A stretch of DNA of 64,000 nt from Streptomyces liangshanensis (GTDB lineage: Bacteria > Actinomycetota > Actinomycetes > Streptomycetales > Streptomycetaceae): assembly GCF_011694815.1 (NCBI RefSeq), contig NZ_CP050177.1:2283001-2347000 (forward strand), in the 5' to 3' direction. The position numbers and the translations under genes are program-made. The notes under the pieces are model-generated. The model was not told the DNA's origin. It saw nothing but the letters and a program-made list of their open reading frames with translations, and searched no databases. Within the stretch, counting starts at the first letter, position 1, and every line of letters begins with the position of its first letter. Positions 19,212 to 27,981 of the stretch are shown one piece after another.

Positions 19212-20246
19212 ATGACTACCCACCTCCGCGTCGGCGTGCTCGGAGCCGCCGCCGTCGCGCCGAACGCGCTCGTCCGACCCGCACGGCAGACCCCGGGCGT
19301 CACGGTGACCGCTGTCGCGGCGCGGGATCAGGCCCGCGCCGAGAAGTTCGCCCGGAAGCACGGCATTCCTGTCGTCCATTCCGGTTACGAGGAACTGCTC
19401 GCCGATCCGGAAGTGGACGCGGTCTACGTGCCACTGCCCAACGGTCTCCACGCACAGTGGACCTTGAAGGCTCTCGAAGCCGGCAAACACGTCCTGTGCG
19501 AGAAGCCGTTCACCGCCAACCGCGCCGAGGCCGAACGCGTCGCTGACGCCGCCGACGCCGCGTTCGAGCGCGACGGCCTGGTCGTGATGGAAGCCTTTCA
19601 CTACCGCCACCACCCCCTTGCCGCACGCATGCGGGAGATCGTGGAGAGCGGCGAGATAGGCGAGTTGCGTCACGTTGAGGCTCAAGTGTGCTTTCCTCTG
19701 CCGCTGTTCAGCGACATTCGCTACGACTACGCGCTGGCCGGTGGCGCGACCATGGACGCGGGATGCTACGCGGTCCACGTGGCGCGGCTGCTGGGCGGGG
19801 ACACCCCCGCGGTGACCGACGCCCGGATGCTCACACTGCGCACGGACCCGCGCGTGGACCGCGCGATGACCGCCGGCCTTGCCTTCCCAGGTGGAGCCAC
19901 CGGGCGGGTTCGTGCCTCCATGTGGTCACGTCGGGTTCTGTCGATCCGGGCGAGGGCGATCGGAACGGCGGGCGAACTGAACGTGATCAACTTCGTGATG
20001 CCCCAGGTCTATCACCGCCTCACCGTGCACGGACCAGGCGGCGAGGGCCGACGCTTCCTGCGCCGGGAGCGCGTCGCTCGGAATGTGTCGAGCTACGCGT
20101 GCCAACTCTCGGCGTTCACCGCGGCGATCGTGGACGGCGGACCGGTCATCACATCGCCGAGGGACGCTGTGGTGACGATGGGAGTTCTGGACGACATCTA
20201 CCGCGCCGCGGGAGTGCCGCTACGCGGGGAGCCCACGGACGGTTGA
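19212..20246 (+). CDS. Gfo/Idh/MocA family oxidoreductase
   Basis: 344 aa from the ATG at 19212; the frame is open far upstream through sdaA, but only this start gives the family N-terminus (LRVGVLGAAAVAPNALV). It has a Rossmann NAD(P) domain, the DAVYVPLPNGLHAQWTLKALEAGKHVLCEKP block with the catalytic EKP lysine near residue 98, and the second-domain MEAFHYRHHPL and GGATMDAGCYAVH motifs. Likely a sugar or cyclitol dehydrogenase. It follows sdaA after 80 bp but is metabolically unrelated. Ribosome site is weak. Confidence 0.9.
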   Translation: MTTHLRVGVLGAAAVAPNALVRPARQTPGVTVTAVAARDQARAEKFARKHGIPVVHSGYEELLADPEVDAVYVPLPNGLHAQWTLKALEAGKHVLCEKPFTANRAEAERVADAADAAFERDGLVVMEAFHYRHHPLAARMREIVESGEIGELRHVEAQVCFPLPLFSDIRYDYALAGGATMDAGCYAVHVARLLGGDTPAVTDARMLTLRTDPRVDRAMTAGLAFPGGATGRVRASMWSRRVLSIRARAIGTAGELNVINFVMPQVYHRLTVHGPGGEGRRFLRRERVARNVSSYACQLSAFTAAIVDGGPVITSPRDAVVTMGVLDDIYRAAGVPLRGEPTDG

Positions 20247-20358
20247 TGTCCCCCTCCCGGCACCGGAGGGATTCCACCCGGCAAGGGGCGCGGCTCGTCC
20301 AGGTCCGGTGACCCGACCCAGGCTGCGCGGGTCCGGCTTGCGGGATCGAGCCGCGTGG

Positions 20359-21612
20359 TCAGTCGCGCGGCTCGACCGCGCCGTAACGGACCGGGAGGGC
20401 GATCGGGCCGCGCATCATGCCGGCGGGGATCCAGTCGATCTCCTCGGGACCGACTGCCAGTTCCAGGTCGGGTACGCGTCGCAGCAGCACGTCCAGCGCG
20501 GTGGTCGCCTCCAGCCGTGCCAGCGGCGCCCCGAGGCAGTGGTGAATGCCGTGACCGAACGACATGTGACGGGCCGCCGGTCGTGACACGTCCAGCACTC
20601 CGGAGTCCTCGCCCTCACCCATGGGCGCGTCACGGCTGGCGGACGACAGCGCGACGACCACCACGCTCCCACGGGGGAGAATCCTGCCCCCCAACTCAAG
20701 ATCCCGCGCGGCGTAGCGATGGGTCGCGGTCTCGACCGAGGTGTCGTAGCGCAGCAGCTCCTCCACCGCGCCCGGAAGCAGGCCCGGCGTGCCACGCAGT
20801 AGCCGCGCCTGTTCCGGATGGCGCAGCAGGGCGAGAACGGAGTTGCCCAGGAAGTTCACCGTGGTTTCGTGCCCGGCGACGATCAGTAGCAGACAGGTGC
20901 CGATGAGTTCGGCTTCGCTCAAATGCCCTTCCTCGTCGTCGTGAACCGTCACCAGCCCGGAGATGAGGTCGTCCTGGGGATGTGTCCGCTTGTCCGCGAC
21001 GAGACGAGCCAACAGCCCGTGAAGCCCGGCCAGGGCCGAGCGGTTGTCGGCCGACAGGTTGAGGGCGTCGCTGGACCAGCGGCGGAACTCGTGGCGGTCC
21101 TCCTCCGGTACGCCCAGCAGCTCGGCGATGACGGTCACGGGGAGCGGGGCGGTGAAGGACTCGACGAGATCGGCGCTGTTGTCCGCGGCCAGGTGGTCGA
21201 CGAGGTCGTCGGCGATGGTCCGGATACGCGGTCCCAGGTCCGCCGCTCGGCGTGGGGTGAAGGACGCGGAGACGAGCTTGCGCAGCCGGGTGTGCTCCTG
21301 CCCGTCGGCCTCCAGCATCTGGCCTCCGAGGCCCACCCCGGGCTGGTTGAGGACGTATCCGACAGACGCCAGTGCGTCGGCCGCCGGGGAAGGATCCTTC
21401 AGGAGTGCGGGGTGGGTCAGGGCCTGACGTGCCAGGTGGTAGTCGACCACGAGCCACCCGTCGAGACCCGACGACAATTTCGCGCGGTGTATCGGTCCGA
21501 TCTCGCGCAGTTCGGCGTAGCGCCGGGGCGCGGCGGCCTTGAATGCCGCGTCGATGTGCACAACGGCGCCTTCGCCGGCTTCCGGCGGATCCATCGGCAT
21601 CGTGGGGGTCAT
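20359..21612 (-). CDS. Cytochrome P450
   Basis: 417 aa, normal for a soluble bacterial P450 (CYP105/107-like build). Visible: I-helix VAGHET (245-250), K-helix E285-x-x-R288, heme loop SFGHGIHHCLGAPLAR with the ligand C359. The meander before the heme loop is unusual: DAPMGEGEDSGVLDVSRPA replaces the common RDP-x-x-F-x-x-PD-x-F pattern. No ferredoxin or reductase gene adjoins it, so redox partners must come from elsewhere. Converges on the Gfo/Idh gene; substrate unknown. Confidence 0.95.
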   Translation of the reverse strand: MTPTMPMDPPEAGEGAVVHIDAAFKAAAPRRYAELREIGPIHRAKLSSGLDGWLVVDYHLARQALTHPALLKDPSPAADALASVGYVLNQPGVGLGGQMLEADGQEHTRLRKLVSASFTPRRAADLGPRIRTIADDLVDHLAADNSADLVESFTAPLPVTVIAELLGVPEEDRHEFRRWSSDALNLSADNRSALAGLHGLLARLVADKRTHPQDDLISGLVTVHDDEEGHLSEAELIGTCLLLIVAGHETTVNFLGNSVLALLRHPEQARLLRGTPGLLPGAVEELLRYDTSVETATHRYAARDLELGGRILPRGSVVVVALSSASRDAPMGEGEDSGVLDVSRPAARHMSFGHGIHHCLGAPLARLEATTALDVLLRRVPDLELAVGPEEIDWIPAGMMRGPIALPVRYGAVEPRD

Positions 21613-21758
21613 GCCTGATCATCTCCTACGTTTCGTACGACGCCGTGGGGGCGGCGATCAAAGGCCACCCTCGCACGGCCCCCGAGCCGAGGGGCCGTTG
21701 TGGTGGATCGCCGGCAGCCGACGCCCTCGGCCCGTGAGTTCGTTCGGACGTCGCTGAC

Positions 21759-22778
21759 TCAGATGTCGCTGACGTCGACGAGGATCTTGCCGACCGTGCC
21801 GGATTCCGCCGCCGCGTGTGCCTCGGCGGTCCGGTCGAGTGGGAAGTGGTGCAGGGGTAGGCCGGCTTCCTCGCCGGCGCGGAATGCTCCGGCGGTCGCG
21901 GCGGCCGTGATGTCCTCTGCCGCGGCGCGCAGGTGAGCGGGGTCCAGAGCGGGGATGACCACCCATTCGACGCGGGCGTTGGCCCAGAGCAGCGCCGTGA
22001 CGCCGACGCCCAGGTCGTCGCCGCCGTCGTTGGAGTAACTGGCGATGGTGCCGCGGGGCTTGACGAGCTTCAGGTCGGCGGCGAAGTTCGCGGCGGGGGC
22101 GACCTCGACCACGATGTCGACCCCGTCCGGGGCGAAGGCGCGGACGGGGTCGACGATGTCGCCGCGGGTGTAGTCGACGGTGTGGTGGGCGCCGGCCGCC
22201 GTGGCGAGTGCGGCCTTGGTGTCGCTGCTGACGGTGGCGACGACCTGGGCGCCCGCCCAGACGGCGAGCTGGATCGCGGCGTTGCCGACCGCTCCCGCGC
22301 CACCCTGGACGAGCACGGTCCGGCCGGTCAGCGAGCCGGGCGCCAGCCGGGACGGTCCGCCGTCGGAGCGGGTGAGAGCGCTGTGGGCGGTCACGGCGGG
22401 CACGCCGAGGGTGCCGAGGTCGAAGGAGAGACCGTCGGCGAGCGGGAAGACCCGGTAGGCGGGCAGCACGGTGTACTCCTGGGCGGTGCCCGTCGGCCGG
22501 CCGGCCGACGCGATCGTCGCCCAGACCCGGTCCCCGACGGCGAGGCCGTCGACGCCCTCGCCCAGCGCGTCGACGTAGCCGGCGCCGTCACTGTTCGGTA
22601 CGACCTCGGGGAACGACATCGGCCCCATGACTCCCTCGCGGTTCTTCCAGTCGCTCGGGTTCACCCCCGACCGCACGATCCTGACCCGCACCTCACCCGG
22701 ACCGGGCTCGCCCGGCTCGCGCTCGACGAGGCTGAGGACGTCGATGGAACCCTGCTCGGAGTAGACAACAGCGCGCAT
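21759..22778 (-). CDS. Quinone oxidoreductase-like zinc-binding dehydrogenase family protein (MDR superfamily)
   Basis: 339 aa with the QOR opening MRAVVYSEQGSIDVLSLVE, the substrate-domain VRIVRSGVNPSDWKNREG, and an NADPH-binding glycine motif VLVQGGAGAVGNAAIQLA. The zinc-ligand cysteines of alcohol dehydrogenases are absent, as in NADPH:quinone reductases. It is divergent from a CGNR-type regulator across about 100 bp containing a palindrome, which suggests that regulator controls it, perhaps in response to electrophiles. Confidence 0.9.
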   Translation of the reverse strand: MRAVVYSEQGSIDVLSLVEREPGEPGPGEVRVRIVRSGVNPSDWKNREGVMGPMSFPEVVPNSDGAGYVDALGEGVDGLAVGDRVWATIASAGRPTGTAQEYTVLPAYRVFPLADGLSFDLGTLGVPAVTAHSALTRSDGGPSRLAPGSLTGRTVLVQGGAGAVGNAAIQLAVWAGAQVVATVSSDTKAALATAAGAHHTVDYTRGDIVDPVRAFAPDGVDIVVEVAPAANFAADLKLVKPRGTIASYSNDGGDDLGVGVTALLWANARVEWVVIPALDPAHLRAAAEDITAAATAGAFRAGEEAGLPLHHFPLDRTAEAHAAAESGTVGKILVDVSDI

Positions 22779-22855
22779 GGTGCTTTCCCTCTTGTTCGGA
22801 ACGTAAGTGTCTTAACCCTCATGACCATTACATTGGAGCACGGCCGACCCGATCA

Positions 22856-22871
22856 CGTAAAGGTCTTTACG
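22856..22871. promoter_or_regulatory. Palindrome CGTAAAG-GT-CTTTACG between divergent genes
   Basis: Perfect 7-bp inverted arms (22856-22862 and 22865-22871) around GT, 10 bp upstream of the CGNR regulator start and 78 bp upstream of the reductase start. An operator at that position would overlap the regulator's own promoter or leader, fitting autoregulation together with control of the reductase. Confidence 0.6.
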
Positions 22872-22880
22872 AAATAGACC

Positions 22881-23486
22881 ATGTCGCCGTACGCTGTCGG
22901 CATGGCTGGTGAAGAAGCGGCGGCGAAGGCGAGGGGACGGGTGCCCGACACCGCGCGATCGGTTGTCGAACTGCTCAACTCCCGCCCGTACGCTCCCCTC
23001 GCCCTTCCCGACCGGCTCGACGAAGGCGACACCGCCCGCCGGATTCTGGAGCCTTTCGGCCTGCCCGGCGGCGTCACCCCCTCCCCCGGGCAGCTCGACC
23101 TCGTGCGGACGGTCCGAGCGGACCTCATGGCCATCGTCACCGCGGTGGACGCCGAGAGCGCGGAACGCGGCTGGCAGGACCTCACCACACACAGCGCCGA
23201 GGTCACGCTCCGCCGGACGTTCTCCGTCAACGGGACACGGTTGACGCGAGTGAGCGGTGACCCCCTGGTCTGCGGCATCGCCACCACCGTGGCGGGACTC
23301 GTCGGCGACGGTTCGTGGTCGCGGATCCGGGTCTGCGGAAGCGACCGGTGCAGCGCCGTGTTCTACGACAACACGCGCAGCAGGACCCAGCGCTGGCACT
23401 CGTACGACTCGTGCGGGAACCGAGCCAACGTAGCGGCCCACCGCGCCCGGAGAAGTGCCCCGGGGGCCGCATCCGACGGCCGGTGA
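22881..23486 (+). CDS. CGNR zinc-finger (ABATE) transcriptional regulator
   Basis: 201 aa from the ATG at 22881; another ATG at 22902 is equally possible because neither has a clear ribosome site, and the mRNA may be leaderless. The N-terminal ABATE-like helical domain (VVELLNSRPYAPLA) is followed by the C-terminal zinc finger, with cysteines in RVCGSDRCSAVFYDNTRS and RWHSYDSCGNRANVAAHR. Such proteins are presumed stress-responsive regulators. Divergent from the reductase gene, with a palindrome between them. Confidence 0.88.
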   Translation: MSPYAVGMAGEEAAAKARGRVPDTARSVVELLNSRPYAPLALPDRLDEGDTARRILEPFGLPGGVTPSPGQLDLVRTVRADLMAIVTAVDAESAERGWQDLTTHSAEVTLRRTFSVNGTRLTRVSGDPLVCGIATTVAGLVGDGSWSRIRVCGSDRCSAVFYDNTRSRTQRWHSYDSCGNRANVAAHRARRSAPGAASDGR

Positions 23487-23600
23487 CAAGCCCGGCGCCG
23501 ACACGGGTCTCCCGGGGTGCGACGTTCCGCGGCGGTGCTCATGACGCGTTCCGGGTCGTCGAGGGCCGACTCCCCGCGGGGCCGGAGGGCGGGCCGGGGG

Positions 23601-24296
23601 TCAGGCCAGGCCGGCGGCGATGGCTCGGCGTACCGCGTCGGGGCGGTCGCGGATGTCGGCCTTGGCGAAGAGGTTGTTGATGTGGGTCTTGACGGTCGCC
23701 TCGCTCACGAAGAGCTTCTCGGCGATCGCGCGGTTGGGCAGGCCCTGGCCGATCAGGGTGAGCACCTCGCGTTCGCGGGGGGTGAGGTCCGCGGGCAGGG
23801 GCTGTGCGGACGCCGTCGGCCTGGCGCGGACGGTGGCCAGCAGCCGGTCCTGGACCTCGCGGTCCAGGACGGACTGGCCCGCGGCGGCGGCACGGATCGC
23901 GCGGACGATGTCCTGGCGTCCGGCGTTCTTCGTCAGATAGCCGCGGGCGCCCGCGCCGAGGGCGGCCAGGATCGAGTCGTCGTCGGCGAACGTGGTGAGC
24001 ACGACGACCGCGACCCCGGGGTGTTCGTCGCTCAGCCTGCGGGTGGTCTCGATCCCGTCGAGGACGGGCATGCGCAGGTCCATCAGCACGACGTCCACCG
24101 GACCGGCGGCGACCGCGTCCAGGACGCCGTTGCCGTCCGCGGCCGCCGCGACGACGTCGATGTCCTCGGCCAGGCCCAGCACCGCGGCGAGCGGTTCGCG
24201 GACGGCGGCCTGGTCGTCGGCGACGACCACACGCAACGGCCGGGAGCTCTCGGCGGGTCCACTCGTCGTGGGGTCGCTTTTCACGGGGTCGCTCAT
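23601..24296 (-). CDS. NarL/LuxR-type response regulator
   Basis: 231 aa from the ATG at 24296, which overlaps the kinase stop (ATGA). The receiver domain has the acidic pair DD near 27-28, phosphoacceptor D73 (VVLMDLRMP), Thr in VVLTTF and Lys in GYLTKNA. The output domain is a LuxR helix-turn-helix (LTPREREVLTLIGQGLPNRAIAEKLFVSEATVKTH). The first 20 residues are extra and low complexity. Partner of the kinase at 24293; targets unknown, though a 12-bp tandem repeat upstream of the operon is a candidate site. Confidence 0.93.
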   Translation of the reverse strand: MSDPVKSDPTTSGPAESSRPLRVVVADDQAAVREPLAAVLGLAEDIDVVAAAADGNGVLDAVAAGPVDVVLMDLRMPVLDGIETTRRLSDEHPGVAVVVLTTFADDDSILAALGAGARGYLTKNAGRQDIVRAIRAAAAGQSVLDREVQDRLLATVRARPTASAQPLPADLTPREREVLTLIGQGLPNRAIAEKLFVSEATVKTHINNLFAKADIRDRPDAVRRAIAAGLA

Positions 24297-25504
24297 CGCG
24301 GGATCACTGCCTCCACTTGCCAGCCGCCTTCGTCCGGCCCCTCGGTGACCGGTCCCGCGGTGAGGGTGCCGCCCAGCAGGGCGACGCGTTCGCGCATGCC
24401 GATCAGCCCCATTCCGCTGCCCACCCCGGGGTTCACCGTACGGGTGGCGGGCCGGTTGCGGATCGTCAGCACCGTCGAGGAGGCCGCGAAGGCCAGCTCC
24501 ACCCGTACCGCACCGCCCGGAGCGTGCCGCGCGGCGTTGGTCAGGGACTCCTGGGCGATCCGCAGCAGGTTCTGGGTCGCCCGGGCCGGTACCTCCTCGG
24601 GGGTGCCCGAGACGGTCAGGGTGTCGCGGTGGCCGGACGACTCGAGCATCGCGGTGAGGGTCTCCACCAGCGGCAGCGAGTCCTCGCGGAGCGCGTGCAC
24701 GGTCCACTGCGCCTGCTTCAGGCTCTCCTTGACGAGGCTGTGGGCCTTGTCGTTCGCCGCCCTGACCTTCTCCAGGTCGCCGGTGTCGAGCAGCGCGTCG
24801 GCCAGTTCCAGCTGCATGTTGATCCCGGCCAGCGTGTGCGCCAGGACGTCGTGCACGTCCCGGGCGATCCGGCCGCGTTCGGTGAGCACGGCGGCCTGGG
24901 CCTCGGCCCGGGCGGCGCGCTCCGCGCTCTCGGCCGCCGACAGCGCGGCGTTCACGGCCTGGTGCTGGGCGCGGTTGAGCATCCCGATCACGACGGGCAC
25001 GCCGGCGGTGAGACCGACGGCCCAGGGCAGCAGGTGGTGACCGGGTCCGATCTGGAAGTACAGGACGCCGCCGCAGAGCAGGCCGCAGATCAGCGCCAGG
25101 GTGACGGCCTGTCTGGGCGGCAGCCGGTAGCCGATGTGACCGGAGAGGAAGAAGGCGAAGAGGTAACCCGTTCCGCTGCGGCTCGCGCCGATCAGCGCGG
25201 CGGCGGCGAGGACGCCCAGCGAGAGCCAGAGGAGGACGGCGGGCGGCGGGATCCTGCCCGGGGGCAGGCCCCGGGCGAGCAGCGCCGCGCAGTTCAGTAC
25301 GAAGAGGGCCGCGACCAGCAGCCCCTGTCCGCTGACGCCCATCGGCCGGATCGTCAGGGCCCCACAGACGATGACCGCCAGGGTCAGGCCCCACTGCACC
25401 CGGGGGTCCCGCCCCGGGATCGGCCGGGGCTCGGCCGACGGGGGCGGGACCTGTCCGGAAGAGGGGGCCTTCTCGGCGGGGGGCACGGCCAGACGATAGC
25501 TCAC
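24293..25504 (-). CDS. DesK-type sensor histidine kinase
   Basis: 403 aa from the GTG at 25504, overlapping the upstream stop by GTGA. Four to six membrane helices span about 35-185. Then come the HisKA_3 phosphorylation motif ERGRIARDVHDVLAHTL, the N-box AQESLTNAARHA and a G-box GSGMGLIGMRERVALLGG. The short extracytoplasmic loops suggest sensing within the membrane. Middle gene of a three-gene operon with a membrane protein and the response regulator. Confidence 0.92.
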   Translation of the reverse strand: MSYRLAVPPAEKAPSSGQVPPPSAEPRPIPGRDPRVQWGLTLAVIVCGALTIRPMGVSGQGLLVAALFVLNCAALLARGLPPGRIPPPAVLLWLSLGVLAAAALIGASRSGTGYLFAFFLSGHIGYRLPPRQAVTLALICGLLCGGVLYFQIGPGHHLLPWAVGLTAGVPVVIGMLNRAQHQAVNAALSAAESAERAARAEAQAAVLTERGRIARDVHDVLAHTLAGINMQLELADALLDTGDLEKVRAANDKAHSLVKESLKQAQWTVHALREDSLPLVETLTAMLESSGHRDTLTVSGTPEEVPARATQNLLRIAQESLTNAARHAPGGAVRVELAFAASSTVLTIRNRPATRTVNPGVGSGMGLIGMRERVALLGGTLTAGPVTEGPDEGGWQVEAVIPR

Positions 25505-26034
25505 GGCCGGACCGCGACACGATTCGCGGCGGGGGCGGCCTTGCCCGCGGTCACCATGCGGCTGCGGACGAAGATCGTGGCCACCCGGGTGACGACCTCG
25601 GTGACCGCCATCAGGACGAAGGCCGCCACCCACGCCTGGTCGCTGGTGATGTCGTGGGCGACGCTGAACCGGGCGACGTGGTCGGCGCCGCCGCCGTACT
25701 GCGTCCACAGCTGGAAGCCCATCCGGGCGCCCATGCCGAGCACCCACAGGATCGCGGAGACCGCGCCCGCCTTGATCAGCAGGTGCTCGCCCACGGTCCT
25801 GAGGCGGGTGTAGACGCCGCCGGCGATGCCGAGTGCGGCGCCCACGGCCACGAGCGTTCCGATCAGTATCAGGTCGTTGCCGCCGGTGGGGACGGAGTCC
25901 AGGTACGAGTAGGCGACGTAGGCCACGATCCCCAGCGGGATCAGGAAGGTCTTGCGGTCCAGCTTGTCCTCGCGCAGTTGCCGGAAGACGACGAGGAGGA
26001 GGGCGATGTCGGTGATCCACTCGGTTGTTGTCAT
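25501..26034 (-). CDS. DUF1453-like integral membrane protein
   Basis: 177 aa from the ATG at 26034; the frame stays open upstream but there encodes only a repetitive VSTPVSTPVSTR run from the promoter repeats, so it is excluded. About five hydrophobic segments (WITDIALLLVVF, LIPLGIVAYVAYSYL, LILIGTLVAVGAALGIA, IKAGAVSAILWVLGMG, WVAAFVLMAVTEVV). This fits the DUF1453/CcdC-like group. Coupled translationally to the sensor kinase and possibly an accessory sensor; function unknown. Confidence 0.8.
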   Translation of the reverse strand: MTTTEWITDIALLLVVFRQLREDKLDRKTFLIPLGIVAYVAYSYLDSVPTGGNDLILIGTLVAVGAALGIAGGVYTRLRTVGEHLLIKAGAVSAILWVLGMGARMGFQLWTQYGGGADHVARFSVAHDITSDQAWVAAFVLMAVTEVVTRVATIFVRSRMVTAGKAAPAANRVAVRP

Positions 26035-26078
26035 GCCCCTAAGCCTGCTGTCACAGGGCCCGCGACACCTGGACCCAC

Positions 26079-26123
26079 GGGTGGATACCCGGGTGGACAC
26101 CGGAGTGGATACCGGGGTGGAGA
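26079..26123. repeat. Four 12-bp tandem repeats (GGGTGGATACC type) in divergent promoter
   Basis: Units start at 26079, 26091, 26103 and 26115: GGGTGGATACC, GGGTGGACACC, GAGTGGATACC and a degenerate GGGTGGAGAAG. They lie 45-90 bp upstream of the DUF1453-kinase-regulator operon and 110-160 bp upstream of the divergent M20 gene. Evenly spaced direct repeats at this place are a good candidate for binding sites of the response regulator; alternatively they are a simple slippage repeat. Confidence 0.65.
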
Positions 26124-26235
26124 AGCACACCGGCCGGACGGGACGACCTGTTGAGTTGATCACCACCTGACTATGGTTGGCGTCAGTCAGATGTCTGGCT
26201 ACGTTGCGTTCGGTACCGATCGAGAGGGCCTACAC

Positions 26236-27936
26236 GTGCTCAGCAGTTACGACGCGGGACGACGGCGGTTGTTACGGGCGTTCGGCCTGACCGCGGTGGC
26301 GGGGCCGGCGGCGATGAGGGCGGCCGATCCCGTCCTGGGGGCCTCGTTCGGCTACGACGAGCAGATCGGCGTGCATTCCGCCGCGTACGAGGCGCCGGCG
26401 GGGCTCGCGGCGGACAGCGAGGCCAAGGCGACCGCCCTCGCGTGGATCGGTGTGCACAGCGCCGACATCCAGCAGCTCAGCGACGAGATATGGACGCACG
26501 CGGAGCTTTCGCTCCAGGAGTGGAACTCGTCGCTGGCCGTCGCGGACTTCCTCCAGCGGAACGGCTTCTCGGTGCGATGGGGCGCGGGAGGGTTCCCCGC
26601 CGCGTTCGTGGCCACGTACGGCTCCGGCGGCCCGGTGATCGGTTTCAACGCCGAGTACGACGCCCTGCCGGGCCTCTCGCAGAAGGCCGGCGAGGGGTCC
26701 CACTCCCCGCTCGTCTACCGGTACGACGCCTACGGGCCCACCTACGGTCCGGGACACGGGGACGGCCACAACAACCTCGGCGCGGGCTCCGCGGCCGCGG
26801 CGGTCGCGGTGAGCAAGGCGATCGCGGCCCAGGGCCTCAGGGCGACGGTGCGGGTCTTCGGAACCACGGGTGAGGAACAGCTCGTGGGCAAGGCCTACAT
26901 GGTCAAGGACGGGGTGTACGACGGGCTCGACGCCTTCATGGACTGGCACCCGTTCCCCTTCACCACGGCGTTCTGGAACACGACCAGCGCCCTCGCCTCG
27001 GCGACCTTCACCTTCCTGGGGGCTTCCGGGCACGGGGCGAACCCGCTCGGGAACAAGAGCGGACTCGACGGCGCCACCATGATGGCGACGATGTCGGAGT
27101 TCCTGAGGGAGAAGAACGTCGCGCCGTCGGGGCGGTTCCACTACGCCATCGTCAACGGCGGCGGCGCTCCCAACGTGACACCCGACATGTGCTCGATCTG
27201 GTACTTCATCAGGGAGGGCAGCCCCGCCCGGGTGCAGACCCTCTACGACAAGATCGTGGAGTGCGCCAAGGGCGCCGCCGCGGCCAGCCAGACCACGCTG
27301 GTGCACAAGTTCCACTCCGGGACCTGGAACGCGCTCGGCAACAAGGCCGGGGCGGAGCTGATGAACGACAACATGCAGAAGATCGGGCCGCCGGCCTTCA
27401 CCGACGCGGACCACGCGCTGGCCAGGCGGTTGCAGAAGTCGCTCGGCAAGCCGGAGGCCGGGATGCCGACCACGATCATCCCGCTCACCCCGCCCCCTCC
27501 CGGGTACGGCGGCGGCCCTTCCACGGACACGGCGGACGTCAGCTGGCACACCCCGGCCCTCAGCGCCCTCGTGGCCACCATCCCCATCGGCCTGCCCAAC
27601 CACAACTGGGCCGTGACGGCCACGGCGGCCCACCACATCGGCCACCAGGGCACGCTGTCGGCCGCGCGCTACCTGGCGGCCTCGGCGATCGACCTCATCA
27701 CCCAGCCCGACACGCTCGCCGCGATCCAGGACGAGTTCACGCAGCGGACCGCCGGGGTCGAGTGGAAGAGCATGATCCCCGACGGCACCCAGCCGCCGCT
27801 GTACGAACCCCCCGCGGACTTCCTCGCGCGCACCGGCCAGCACTGGCCGCCGCCCGGAGTCGTCTGGCCCGTGCCCGAAGTGGTGGCGCGCGAGCAGCTC
27901 GGCACCACAGGGCCCGCCCTGCCGCCGGTCACCTGA
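26236..27936 (+). CDS. M20 family amidohydrolase with probable Tat signal
   Basis: 566 aa from the GTG at 26236, preceded by GAGAGGG; an ATG at 26173 lacks a site. The N-terminus has RRRLLRAFGLTAVAGPAAMRA, a likely Tat export signal. The body is an AbgB/M20D-like peptidase: GFNAEYDALPGLSQ, GPGHGDGHNNLGAGSAAAA (metal His/Asp region), FGTTGEEQLVGKAYM, DAFMDWHP and ASGHGANP. It probably hydrolyses an N-acyl or amide bond outside the membrane. At 566 aa it is longer than usual (about 480). Divergent from the two-component operon. Confidence 0.88.
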   Translation: MLSSYDAGRRRLLRAFGLTAVAGPAAMRAADPVLGASFGYDEQIGVHSAAYEAPAGLAADSEAKATALAWIGVHSADIQQLSDEIWTHAELSLQEWNSSLAVADFLQRNGFSVRWGAGGFPAAFVATYGSGGPVIGFNAEYDALPGLSQKAGEGSHSPLVYRYDAYGPTYGPGHGDGHNNLGAGSAAAAVAVSKAIAAQGLRATVRVFGTTGEEQLVGKAYMVKDGVYDGLDAFMDWHPFPFTTAFWNTTSALASATFTFLGASGHGANPLGNKSGLDGATMMATMSEFLREKNVAPSGRFHYAIVNGGGAPNVTPDMCSIWYFIREGSPARVQTLYDKIVECAKGAAAASQTTLVHKFHSGTWNALGNKAGAELMNDNMQKIGPPAFTDADHALARRLQKSLGKPEAGMPTTIIPLTPPPPGYGGGPSTDTADVSWHTPALSALVATIPIGLPNHNWAVTATAAHHIGHQGTLSAARYLAASAIDLITQPDTLAAIQDEFTQRTAGVEWKSMIPDGTQPPLYEPPADFLARTGQHWPPPGVVWPVPEVVAREQLGTTGPALPPVT

Positions 27937-27981
27937 GCGCGGGCACCGAGGACACGAGCGGCGGGCGGGCCCGGCCCGGTC

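Noticed and set aside
25521..26020. N-terminal extension of the sensor kinase in the frame opened upstream of 25504
   Set aside because: Residues are Arg/Pro/Gly-rich and overlap the DUF1453 gene; the GTGA coupling at 25504 explains the real start.
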